Shown in pieces: positions 8,726 through 20,451 of a stretch of DNA of 64,000 bases (the stretch's first letter is position 1; each line of letters opens with the position of its first letter). The notes under the pieces were generated by a model. It ran no database searches. It had not been told where the DNA came from and saw only the letters and a program-made list of their open reading frames with translations. The position numbers and the translations under genes are program-made. The stretch spans positions 133,630,501 through 133,694,500 of the forward strand of contig CM075346.1 in the NCBI GenBank assembly GCA_037693485.1. The letters are read 5' to 3'. The stretch comes from Kitagawia praeruptora (taxonomy: Eukaryota > Streptophyta > Magnoliopsida > Apiales > Apiaceae).

Positions 8726-10549
8726 TTAGTTTTTCCTTTCCCAAAATAAAGTTAATTCCGTGTCAACAACCTTTTCCTTGCCCTTACGCCTAGTAGATTT
8801 TTCTTGATCATCCACCTTCTCCCCCTCAGTTGGGTTATCCTCCAGATTAGTAGGATGTGGAGTTGGTAAATTAGACGAAGATGGCTTTACCAAGGAGTTG
8901 ATTGCATGACTAAACTGGGCTGCCATTGAACTTAATTGAACCTGGAATGCATCATGTTGAATGAGTTGTAAATTTTTGATTTCTGCAATGGACTTACAGA
9001 TATTTGACAACTCTTTCTCCATTGTTTGGACCCGTGTAAGGAGTCTGGTGTATTCCTGTCTGGTTATAGGTGCATGTGGTTGAGTAGGTTGCTCACTCGT
9101 ACGTTCTGCAAGTGTTTCACTCAACACTATATATTCACTCGGTTTAATGGTTTGGGTTACACTTACATGTTCTGTTGGTGTTTCCCTCAACTTTCCTCTA
9201 GAGCTTCCACCGATATGTGTACCTGCAAATGAAATCATCCTAGCCCCTTTTTCAGAGGTCACGGATGGTGCAATGAAAGTTCGTGAGCTTCCGTCCTCGC
9301 GTGAAGCGAGTTGCCGACCACTGGTAAAAAGTGGTAAATCTCGAAAGAGATCCAGAGATTTTCCCTCTGGGAGGTTAAACTTGAATCGATTAAATGGCAC
9401 AAAACCCAAGTTTCCCTCGTATGTCTGTGAAGACACTTGGTTCATAAAAGAACCTCTTACCGATGGATCTTTCCGTAAAATGGAAGATTCACCAGTTGCT
9501 CCCGTCAATTCAACCTTATTTATATTTTCACTCATTGGATAAGAAAGAATTGTTTCACTAACATTTGCCGTTACCTCAGGTTCATTGGGTTTACTCCGTT
9601 TAGAATGAGGTAGAGCGGCTGATGAAACTAACTCCTTATGTGGTGCTGCTGAGGCACTATCTCCCTCAATAATATGGATGACTGGTCGTTTAAGTGACAA
9701 TTGAGGTGTAGGAGTTTGTTGTGTTTGTGTTTGCATTTGTAGAATGGGCTCTTCGACCTGTGTTAGAGTCGGTGGGATTTCCTGCTCTTGGTCGGGTAAG
9801 ATGGCCACTGGGGGCTGTAGAAACTGTATTTCCTGTGACACAATAGGGAATACAGAGGTTGGAATAGCAGGGATTGAAATATTACCTTGTCGTATACCTG
9901 CTCTCACTGGTTGTGGTAACAACGGAAGTGGGACAGTCTTTAGATATTCAGTTAGGACTGTAGGCACATCCGTATATTTCTTTTTGCTTATGTAATTAAT
10001 TACATTTGTCTTTATGGAAGAACATTCCACCTTTTGACCATTTTCCAAGCGTACCCTGTCTTCATCAATCAAAAAATCATTTAATATTAACTGTAGAAAC
10101 CTTGGATATAGACATTTGACATTTTGAGTCCGAACATCTCTTGTTCCCAAGCGTTTCATTTTTAAAATGATTTGACCAAGCACTATTTTTCCAAAATTAA
10201 TCCTCAAATTATTGGCGACCGCATACCCTATTATTTGAATAAATTCAGGTATTCGATCTTGATTTGTTCTATCTGAGGAAAAAACATGGTTAAGAGTGTG
10301 AAAGAAGAAATTCCAATACTGGGTTAGAAACGTTCTAGATAGATTACCAGTGTTGAAATTGCCATCTTGGTACCTTATAAAGCGAAAGAACATTTCAATC
10401 TGTTCGGGTGTAGGATCAGAAACGAGATTTTCCATAGGAAAATGAAGAATTCGATTAACATCTCGTTCAGTGACCCTAATCGACCTACCAAATAGCCGAT
10501 ATGTGAATGCACACCCGTCCTGTCCAGACGTGTTAACCGCACTGATATC
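8726..10549 (-). pseudogene. Element A ORF3, N-terminally truncated
   Basis: This is the post-pol ORF of element A, a counterpart of the ORF3 proteins in B and C. It lost its start when a deletion joined it in frame to RNase H near 10550. The visible part has a folded-looking N-terminal stretch with short matches to the conserved ORF3 region (WNFFFHTLNHVF compares with WNFFFDCITRTF in C). It also has a Pro/Gln-rich linker, a Ser/Thr-rich section, a predicted coiled coil (EYTRLLTRVQTMEKELSNI onwards) and a basic tail. Function is unknown. Such ORFs in Sireviruses have been called envelope-like, but I see no strong membrane segment here. Confidence 0.7.
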
Positions 10550-13500
10550 AATGTGCTTAGTCCTGGTGTGTTGAACTGGATTGTTGGCAATGGCAATGGC
10601 ACTCGTGTTGTCGCATAGAATTGGAATTTTGTCCAACATGAGTCCATAGTCCTGAAGTTGATTCCTCATCCACAGGATCTGAGCACAATAACTACCTGCC
10701 GCAATGTATTCTGCTTCGGCTGTTGAGGTAGATACTGAGTGTTGCTTCTTGCTGTACCAAGATACCAACCTTCTTCCTAGAAACTGACAGCTTCCAGAAG
10801 TACTTTCCGATCAATCTTACAACCTGCGAAGTCAAAATCTGTATAGCCAATTAGGTCAAAACCTGTTCCTTTAGGGTACCAAATCCCAAGATTGGGGGTT
10901 CCCTTAAGGTATCTGAAAATACGTTTAACAGCTATAAGATGTGACTCTTTAGGGTTAGCCTGGAATCTAGCACATAGACAAGTTGCGAACATAATATCTG
11001 GTCCACTAGCAGTTAAATACAAGAGAGAGCCGATCATACCTCGATACTTCGTGATGTCAACTGACTTACCAGATTTGTCTTCATCAAGCTTGACTGCAGT
11101 TGGCATCGGGGTCTTGGCAGTAGCTGCTTCTTCCATCCCATACTTCTTCAGAAGATCCTTTATGTATTTTGATTGGCAGATGAAAATACCATCAGGCTTC
11201 TGAATAACTTGAAGTCCAAGGAAGAAGGACAACTCACCCATCATGCTCATCTCGTACCTACTCTGCATTAGCTTAGCAAATCTCTTGCATAGCAAATCAT
11301 TAGTAGAACCAAATATTATATCATCCACATATACTTGCACCAGAATTATATCATTTTTATGCTTTTTATGAAAGTGAGTTTTGTCTATGATACCTTTTGT
11401 AAAACCATTTTCAAGTAAGAACTTGGAGAGAGTATCATACCATGTTCGAGGGGCTTGCTTGAGACCATAGACAGCTTTGAAGAGAAAGTACACAAAACCT
11501 TCAAATTCCTTGTCTTCGAACCCAGGGGGTTGTTCAACATAGACTTCTTCCTCTAGATCTCCGTTCAAAAATGCACTCTTCACATCCATCTGAAAAACCT
11601 TAAAGTTGGAGTGTGCAGCAAATGCTAAGAACATCCTGATTGCTTCAAGCCTTGCAACTGGAGCATAGGTTTCATCATAATCAATTCCTTCTTCTTGAGA
11701 GTAACCCTTTGCTACCAATCGAGCCTTGTTCCTCGTAACAATACCATTTTCATCCAGTTTATTCCTAAACACCCATCTAGTGCCAATTACAGATTTATCT
11801 TTTGGTCTTGGCACCAGCTTCCATACTTTCTGCCTTTCGAACTGATTGAGTTCTTCCTGCATTGCAGTTACCCAATCTGGATCATCAAGAGCTTCATCAA
11901 CCTTTTTAGGTTCAATTTGAGATAAAAATCCTGCGAAATTGCATTCATTCTGTGTTGCTCTTCTAGTCTGTACACCCGTGTCCGGTTCACCAATGATCTG
12001 TTCAAAGGGATGCGCTCTACTCCATACCCTTTGTCTCGGCAGATTTGATCTTGATGATTCCCCAAGTTCATAATTGTGTTGAGTGTGATGACTAGTAGAT
12101 CCAAAATCATTGTTTGCTCCTCCTGAGCTGTTGCTTTCAGAGTTTGAAGAATCATTAGCAGCAGATGTTTCTTCACTTGATTGGGGGTCATCGTTCAGTT
12201 GCTCCCCCTCAACATGTGCTGCTGTCTGATCTACTGGTATAGATTGAACAATAGAGTCTGAAAGAGTATCAGAATTTTGTAGATCAGCATTTATTTCTTC
12301 ATTCTCAAATCTCAGCTGGTCATGTTCATCAAAGTCTTCAAGTCCTGTTATCATCTTATCATCAAAAGACACATGGATAGATTCCATGACCACTTTTGTT
12401 CTCAGATTGTAGACTCTGAATGCTTTTGTGGATAGTGGGTATCCAACAAAGATTCCTTCATCAGTTTTTAAATCAAATTTGGAAAGCTGTTCTGGATGAG
12501 TCTTAAGAACAAAAAATTTACATCCAAACACATGAAAGTACTTCAGGTTCAGCTTCTTATTTTTCACCATCTCATATGGTGTTTTACCATGCTTGTTTAT
12601 GAGTGTAGCATTCTGTGTGAAACAAGCAGCTTGCACAGCTTCAGCCCAGAAGTAAGTTGGCAGCTTTGCTTCATCAAGCATGGTCCTTGCAGCTTCTATG
12701 AGAGTCCTGTTCTTTCTCTCTACTACTCCATTTTGTTGTGGAGTTCCAGGTGCAGAGAATTCTTGCTTTATTCCATTTTCTTTACAAAACTCTTCCATGA
12801 CTGCATTCTTGAACTCAGTGCCATTATCACTCCTTATGATTTTCACTGTATGCTTAGATCCTTTGTCCAGTTGTCTGACGTGCTCTGTTAAGATTGATGC
12901 AGTTTCTTCTTTCTTGTGCATGAAATATACCCATGTATATCTGGTATATTCATCAACAATAACCAAAGCATATCTTTTCTTTCCAATAGACATTATATTT
13001 ACTGGACCAAATAAATCAACATGCAATAAGTGATATGGCTCAAGAATTGAGGATTCAGTCTTACTTTTGAATGAAGTTTTCCTTTGTTTTGCCTTTTGAC
13101 ATGAGTCACATAGGCCATCTGGAGTAAAAACTGATTTGGGCAATCCTCTCACAAGATCTTTCTTCACTAGCTCATTAATGCTGTTGAAATTCAGATGAGA
13201 AAGTCTCTTGTGCCAATCCCAGCTTTCTTCAATTGATGCTCTACTCAGTAGACAGATTGCAGAGCCATAAGAGTTTGTTGAAAGCTTGGCTTCATAAATG
13301 TTACCATGCCTGTATCCCTTCAAAACAACTTTTCCTGTAGATTTGCTTACAACTTCACCGTGTTCTTCAAGGAAATCCACATGATAACCTCTGTCACAGA
13401 TTTGACTCACACTTAGTAGATTATGTTTGAGTCCTGAAACTAGAGCTACAGATTCAATGATGACATTCCCAAGTTTGATATTGCCATATCCCAGAGTCCT

Positions 13501-13635
13501 TCCTATGTTGCCATCTCCATAAAAAACACTTGGGCCAGCCTTCTCCACAAATTCTGATAGCAGGGCTTTATTTCCAGTCATGTGTCCTGAGCATCCACTG
13601 TCCAGAACAAGGATATTTTTCCTGTTACCCTGCAA
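10550..13635 (-). pseudogene. Element A pol: protease, integrase, RT, partial RNase H
   Basis: The Copia order is clear in one long frame from 13635 to 10777. It runs through protease DSGCSGHM, GAG-pre-integrase with its HHCC zinc site, the integrase core (VDLFGPV, SDNGTEF, then a Glu 35 residues after the second Asp), and RT with DVKSAFLNG and YVDDIIFGS. A one-base deletion near 10805 shifts the frame just after CKIDRK. RNase H then continues in the frame starting at 10768 (STSTAEAEYIAAG, CDNTSAIAIANNP) until KHIDI. There it is cut off by the deletion that fuses it to ORF3, so the RNase H C-terminus is missing. There is no ATG at the start. It would be expressed from gag. Confidence 0.88.
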
Positions 13636-13647
13636 TCACAAAAACCA

Positions 13648-13991
13648 CTAATGATTAGTTTTAAGGACCCAGACTTGCTTGGATCCTTTGGTCTTATTAA
13701 GTTTGTTAGCTTTTGCAGCAGAAGTCTTATCAGAGTTTGTGCTAACATTCTTTTTATCAGAATTTATACATGTAGAATCAATCTTGAATTTATTCAAAGA
13801 GGGTTTAAGTTCATAATAATCATAATACAACTTATGATACTCTTTGCATGTATAAATAGAATGCCAAATACTGCCACAGTGAAAACAAGGATTCTGTGGC
13901 TTAAACCTAACTGAACCACTCTTAACTCCTGACTTAGGAGGTATAGAGTTTATATTTTTATTCTTCCTGCAAAAAGCAGCAAGATGGTTAG
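13648..13991 (-). pseudogene. Element A gag, 3' part
   Basis: C-terminal piece of A's gag, separated from the rest (39341-41237) by element B. It begins inside the second zinc knuckle (NHLAAFCRKN), contains a third (CFHCGSIWHSIYTC), and ends with the family signature SKQVWVLKT before TAG. In A, the gag and pol frames are the same but are separated by two stops, TAG and TGA, within 20 bases. Confidence 0.85.
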
Positions 13992-14603
13992 TGTTAGGTC
14001 GAATACACAATATATATAATCAAGTACTGTATGAGTAAATAACAAGAACACACGTTTTAACTCTTAAAACTGTTTGGAATTAATAATTCCTCTCTCAGTG
14101 ATGTAAAATATCACAGAGAGCTGCTTAGGTTACAATGAATGATATTCGTTCACAATGGATACCCTTCTAGGGTTAACCTAACTGTATTTATAAGATATAC
14201 AGCTACGTACAATCGTTAATTGATTCTCCTAAAATTAAGCTATACAATTGATATCAATTACGATTGCTACACGTCTTCTAAGTCAACTCGATCTCTTTGA
14301 CAGCTATCCAATCTTCAAAGATATCGCTTCCATATTAATATTAAATTAATCTTCAAACTCTGTTGACTTGTAGACGCTTCCAGTAGACAGACTTTAGCAA
14401 ACTCTGTTGCTCTTCTAGCTAACAGTGTTTGCGCTTCCATGTGTTCAGCTAGCAGTGTTTACGCTTTCTTCTGTCAGCATTTGCGCTTCCAGCTATCAGC
14501 GTATACTCAAACTCTGTTACAACTGCTTTCAACCAACAAGTTAAACTCTTTTTACCTGTAACACTTAAACACTGACATTAAATCACATCAATTATATCTA
14601 ACA
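13992..14603 (-). repeat. Element B 3' LTR
   Basis: 612 bp, beginning TGTTAGGTCGAATAC and ending ATATCTAACA on the plus strand. The adjacent purine tract reads CAAGTTGGGGGAGAT on the minus strand (14604-14618). On the minus strand the LTR carries several CAGAGTTT words and a TATAAATAC TATA box (near 14189-14197). Confidence 0.95.
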
Positions 14604-14758
14604 ATCTCCCCCAACTTGTTCATTAGAAAAATGTACAAGTTCACATTAATTGATGATGTCAAAAGAAACAAATAAAAACACAGTGTTTAACATATAATCA
14701 GAGTTTAAACTTGACTTAGCAAAATCTACAGAAAATTCGAATTACTTACAAATTCTGT

Positions 14759-17700
14759 CTACCTAACCTCCTCAAGATCTGGAGTTGTTCTGAGATAATC
14801 AATCAACAATCTCCTCTCAGCGTTTTCAAGTTCAATCTGCATAGCTTCCTTGATCTCTCTTAAATCTGGATCATTCTCATCAGTTTGAAAGATAGCAGCT
14901 CTGAGATCGTAGATCTTGTTTCTTCTCATTTCATTTCCCAACCTGATATACTTCACATTAAAATCCAGAACAGTAATTCCAAGATCAGTCTTCAGCTTTG
15001 TAGTCCCCTTTTCCATTTCTATCAGATTCCCATTCCAATCTCTGTACTTCGGAACATACTTGCTGTTGTACTTCATATTTCTTCTTGCAAGATTCTGAAT
15101 CATCTTTTGTCTGAGCACATTTGCAACTGACTGAGCTCTTTGATTTCTTACTCTGAAAAGATACAGAACATATTCTAGTTCTTCCAAGTATTTTAAATCA
15201 ATATCATTCTCAGCAATCTTGAACACTGTTCCATCAGCCATGAAATATAGCAGAAAATCCTTCCCTAAACTCTTCTGATAGACAAGCTGTACTGACTCCA
15301 GTCTGTCTAAACTTTCTTGAGTGACACCACGACCTGGAATAGCCAGTGAAGAAGGATCTCTGGGAACAACATGTTGTCTTTTATCCCTATGTGAGCCTAT
15401 GCCTCCTTTGTTGTATCCAATTTTACCAGATAAGGCTCTACCATCAGTGAAATCCATTGGAGCTGTAGCTGCTAGACTTGAATCATGAAGAACTCCTTTT
15501 CCAAACGTTGATTTCAACTGAGAAGACAATAGTGGTATGGTCACAACTTGTGCAGCAACAGAGATTGTGTCTTCATTCTTCTGTACAACATGTGTATCAA
15601 CAGAGGTTGTAACTAACATCTTACTCTTGCTCTTCACCCATCACCCCTTTTAACTTCAGCTTGGCATCAAGAGAAGACTTTCTAATCAACTTTCTTTTAT
15701 CTTCTTCTTCTTCTTCCTGAATACCAGATAATTTTTCTTTGATCTCAATTCCTTTCATTACAGGCTTTGAAGGCTTTGAAGCTCTGACAGTTTTCTTCCC
15801 TTTCTTGGACTTTTGTGCTTTTAAATGCTCTTTCTGCAACAGCTTTTCTTCAGCTTGTATGTCCTCAAGTGTAGCTTCAGCATTTTCTTCACGAAAAAGT
15901 TTTGCAGCCAATTCTTCATCTGTCTGTGGATTGTCAGTGAATGACAAATCCTTTGGCTTTGAACCAGAAGTACTCTGAATATTTGTATCTATCACCAAAT
16001 TTGGCTTTGACCTCGTAGACCTTCCATGTCCTTGTCTAGGATTTGCATTTCTTAAACCCTTATCAGCATTGGCACCTTCATCTTCCGGATGATCTTTCTT
16101 TGACAAAGGTTGAGTTTGCTTACACTTGGTTTTAGCAATTCTCTCCCCCTTTTTGATATCATCACCATCTTGAATCAGAATTGAGGTGATTAACTCAAGA
16201 GAATTTGCAATAGAATCAACCTTCTCAGACAGCAAAAGCTGATTCTTTTCAACATTGCTCAATCTGTCTTTTAGATTCTCTTGAGATTTGGAAAATTGTT
16301 GAAAAAGCTTAGCATTAGCTAGCTGAGATTTCTCTTCATGAGTAGCAACCTCTATTCGAAGATCTACAATGGCCTTCTTATTTTCATCAAATCTGTGATT
16401 CAAAGACTTGATCTGAATCACTGTGCCTTGGAGACAAGTAAAGATATCAGGATTTGAAATCTTGGAGGAATGTGCCTGGAGAAACATAGCTGCCCTACCA
16501 GGAGGAAAAATACACTCTAACTTGTACCAATCAGCAGTTTGTTGGGTCAAATAATTATCATCAATCTCATTAACAGAAGGCCCAGCAAAATCTGGTTTTT
16601 CTCCTGTTTTCTGACCATCAGCTTGAGCTTGTGCTTTTTCAACTCCTGTACTCTTGTCTTCAATTGAATCACTCATTGACTCATTAGTAGGTGCAACTGA
16701 AGCAATGTCTTCATCTTGAGCAGCAACAGGTTCTTGAGCAACCTGTTTTCCTTTATCAACTTGAATATGCTCTGAAGAAATAGCCTTCTCTGGTTTATCA
16801 ATCTCCTCACCATGATCAGAAACATGATGAGCATTAGAGTTTAATTCAGTGTGTGATGCAACCTCAGTGTCTTCAAGAACAACAGTAGGCCCATCAGCAA
16901 CACCAGTATCAACAGAGTGTGTAACGTCCATGAGTGTTGGAGTAGATGCTTCATTATTAAAAGAAACTGGAGTTTCATCAAACTCTTCCATTGTAGGCAT
17001 TTCATCTCTAACAGCTTCATTATCTTGAACTTTAGCAAGTTCTGGTTCAGAAATCTTGGCTCCTGATTCTGTTATAGAAGGTTCTATGATAGCCTCTGTC
17101 TCATTAGTAGGAATATCAGTAGAAATTTTCTCTTGAGCCTCATCAACATGCTCATCATCAGAATCAGTAAGAATGAGCCTCCTCCTCTTTGCTTGAGGCA
17201 CTGCAATCAGTTCTTCATCTTCACTAGAACTTTCCTCAACTGATGGTGTTGAAGGCCTATTTGCCCTTTTAACAAATCTTCTGGAATAAACAGCTGTAGG
17301 AGTTGTCTGTTTAGCCTTGGAATGTTTTGTGTTGAGGGCAGCATGTTTCTTCCTTTTTGGTTTTGATGTTGGTTGAGGATGTGTAGTAGTGACAGGGTTT
17401 GTTGGTTCAGGATTCATTGGTTCAGGTTGTGTTTGTGGTGATGTAGGATTAACAGTGGTTGTTGGTGTTGGCTCAGGTGATTGTATAGGTTGAGATGGTA
17501 TGGTTTCAGTACGATCAGTGGCTAAAGGTTCAGGCATAGGTTGTGTTTCTGGTTGTTGTGTTTGATGTGGTTCACGTTGTGGTGATTGAGGATCTTGTGG
17601 TTGGTTGACAAAGTTCTGTAAGGCAAGTGGCAATACAAAAGGAGGTATGTCTTTACCAACATCTTTGTTAGTCATATCAGAGAATATTCTCTTAGTGACT

Positions 17701-18386
17701 CTAAAGGGTTGAATCTCATCAGCTTCATCAACTTCTAACCCAGGTACACATGCATTAAACAAAAGTTGACAAAATCTAGCAAAATAAATTGTAGTAGACT
17801 CTGATAACTTATCACCCAAATTCATTAACACATAACGACCATAATCAAAATTACTGCCATAGAGTAGAGAATACCCAATTTGCAGACTGTCCATTGGAAT
17901 TGCATCCCAGTTGGTGACCTTCTTCTGGAATGTCCTGGTGATACAGTCGAAGAAAAAGTTCCACTCTTTTCTCAGATTTGGCCTCCTTACCCTGCCCAGC
18001 TTTGCAAGAGATTCCATATACCCAATCTCTGTTAACATCTCTCTCAGATTTTGCTCAGAGACAACAGCATACGAAGTATGTGCGTCGAAATCCATGGTCT
18101 CGCGAACAGTTTGTGGAGTAATCACAAACTCTTGTTCTTCATGAGAGAAGATGATAGACGGAGTTCCATTTTCCCCTCCTTCTATATACCTTGAGTTTTG
18201 CCAGAAAGTGACAACCTGAGAAGCAGATAGAGTAGCAGGTTCAACAAACGCTTGCCCAATCTCAGAGTCGGGAAGAAAGTTTTGCATCAGATGAAATGCT
18301 TCCGGAGCACGGTCGTTCTCAAGTAGAGCTGCATAATTGTTAGGCACAAAATGTAGACCAAACGAAGTGAAAGGTTTTGTTGCCAT
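14759..18386 (-). pseudogene. Element B ORF3, frameshifted
   Basis: B's copy of the long post-pol protein. It starts at ATG 18386 (MATKPF), matching C. The first frame runs to 15621 and the rest (14759-15637) is in another frame, so a single frameshift near 15630 breaks it. The N-terminal conserved domain, Pro/Gln/Thr-rich linker, KRRRLILTDSDDE basic-acidic segment, coiled coil and Glu-rich stretch all parallel C. The segment after the frameshift (about 15060-15560) diverges strongly from C, while the last about 90 residues are nearly identical again. Function unknown. Confidence 0.82.
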
Positions 18387-20451
18387 TAGATCAAGAAATA
18401 AGCAAAAATCGACTGTGAAAATGATATGCAAGAAAGGTGTTTGTGAAAATGCCAAAGTGAAAAACAAAGGAGTTCTCTGTTTTGGTAAAGTGAATATGAG
18501 TGGGTGAGTAGTGATTGGAACAAAAAGTAATTTGAGTAGTAATTAAAAAATTAAACTCAAACCTTTTTACTTGAAAACACGCAACTGTTCCTTGAGAAGT
18601 GTGAAAGTGGTACATAATGATGAGTGAGTGGGTGAAAGTGGGACACGTGTCAAACATGCAGCGATTCACTTAATTCACGCGCAGTAAAAGCCATTATTAC
18701 TGCTGTCTTTCCGAGTATCAAGACACTTTACCACTAAATACACTAATTAACAGTTGTCAACCACTCCATTTACTCCAAAATTTTCAAATTATCTTAATGA
18801 AAATTTACCTTAGAGTACGTAACACAATCCATCAGTGTTTGTCAAATATTCAAACTTTATCACTAAAATCCTTTCAAAAATGCACAGTCGTGATTATTTT
18901 TGTGTGTGAGTAGCAGAGTTTACCAAATCAATTTTTATAGCATCTAATATTTCATAAAATCCATAAATCAAATCAATAAACACTGAATGCACAAACTCTC
19001 ATATTAAACACGAAGTATATGATGAATGCTAAACTCTGTAGTTCCTTAAATACAGAAATCTGAATATCCCTGTTCCCATTGATGTTCAGGATTATCCAAG
19101 TAAGCACACAGTCATTATAGACAAAAAGATCAGGAGATAGACATCAAAGCATCATTCAGTGAGTTACATGTCAAAGATTTCCTCACAAACTCTCAAAGCA
19201 CACAAGTGTTTAGGTGAAGTGTTTTCGCTCAAATTCAATCAGTAAAAGCAGATACTTCCATAGGCTTGAATTTCCACCAAATCTACACTACTTCGATTAC
19301 ATATATGCACAAATCAAAAGGACTTTATTCAGGGTTGTAATGTAGTAAGTTCAAACAGGTGAGAAGAGATGTTTTTAACATGAGTGAATTTCGAACTGAA
19401 CAAGTTAACAATCCAAATTGTTCAGTCACACTGTTAGTACATATTTGTACAAGATGATCAGTATATATACCTCTTTTTTTTTTCTTTTTTTTTTTATTAT
19501 ATATACCGAGTAACTTTTCTTTTCTTGAGAAACACTCACCTGCTTGCATTTGATTTATCAACAGAATATAACTGCTCTTAATACTCCAGAGTTTTAAAAA
19601 AAATGAGCAGTTATTTAGGCTCAAAGGGGTTTACTAAGGGAAGTGTTTATGAACAGTGTTTATGAACAGTATTCAAAGAAGTTTTGAACAGTGTTTGAAG
19701 AAAGATGGTAAGTCCTAGTGCCTTTATCATTTTCATGCACACACATATCATGTAGTCTCAAAATGGTTTAATGCAAGTTCTAGAGCAACATACTTACTGA
19801 TGAACATCACACAGCAATAAAATCTGATTGATATAAAATGTATCAATCACTTATTTGGCTCAAAATCTCACAGGGTGCAGACATGAACTGTTTCTCACCA
19901 AACTAAACAATGACACATCTCAAGTTTTAAAATTTTCACAAGTGCAAACAAGGAATCACCAAAAACTATGTATGTCTTGGAAACAGAGTGTTACTAATCA
20001 GAGTTTAGAATTCATCAATATCAGAAGTTATTCATGAGAGGCAATGCACTCAGTATTCATAGATTCAGAGTTTAAGATAAAATAAACTAAGAGATGCTCT
20101 AAATATGAAACAGTATCATGCTGTGTTAACTTACTGCACAATTTCTGATTAGATCACAGTGACTCAGAAAGAATCTTGATTTATTCACTAAGAATCATGC
20201 TTCATACATTTTTCTTCATTGGTATTTTCATTCAGACAAAAATCAACTCAGAATTCACAGAGTTTAACAAACATATTAACAGTGTATGACCAACAATCAT
20301 GCTGACAGAGTTTACCAGTGTGAGAATAGAAACATGTGAACAGAGTATGCAGAACAGAGTTTAATTAACAAGGTTCACATAGCACTTTAACAATTCACAG
20401 AAATATGAGCAGCACATTTTATAAGAAAATTTTTGAGTCTAACCAACATGT
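18387..20451 (-). other. Element B spacer between pol and ORF3, with probable intron
   Basis: This non-coding stretch of about 2 kb is clearly homologous to the spacer in C at 32058-34068. On the minus strand a consensus donor CAG|GTGAGT (intron from 19539) and an acceptor TTTTCACAG (intron to 18413) delimit 1127 nt, the same length as in C. The acceptor lies 27 nt before the ORF3 ATG. The spacer also has dispersed AAACTCTG words and an A/T-rich run near 19470-19500. Confidence 0.65.

Noticed and set aside
9026..9995. Plus-strand frames opposite A's ORF3
   Set aside because: Shadow frames with no family match. The minus frame carries the conserved features.
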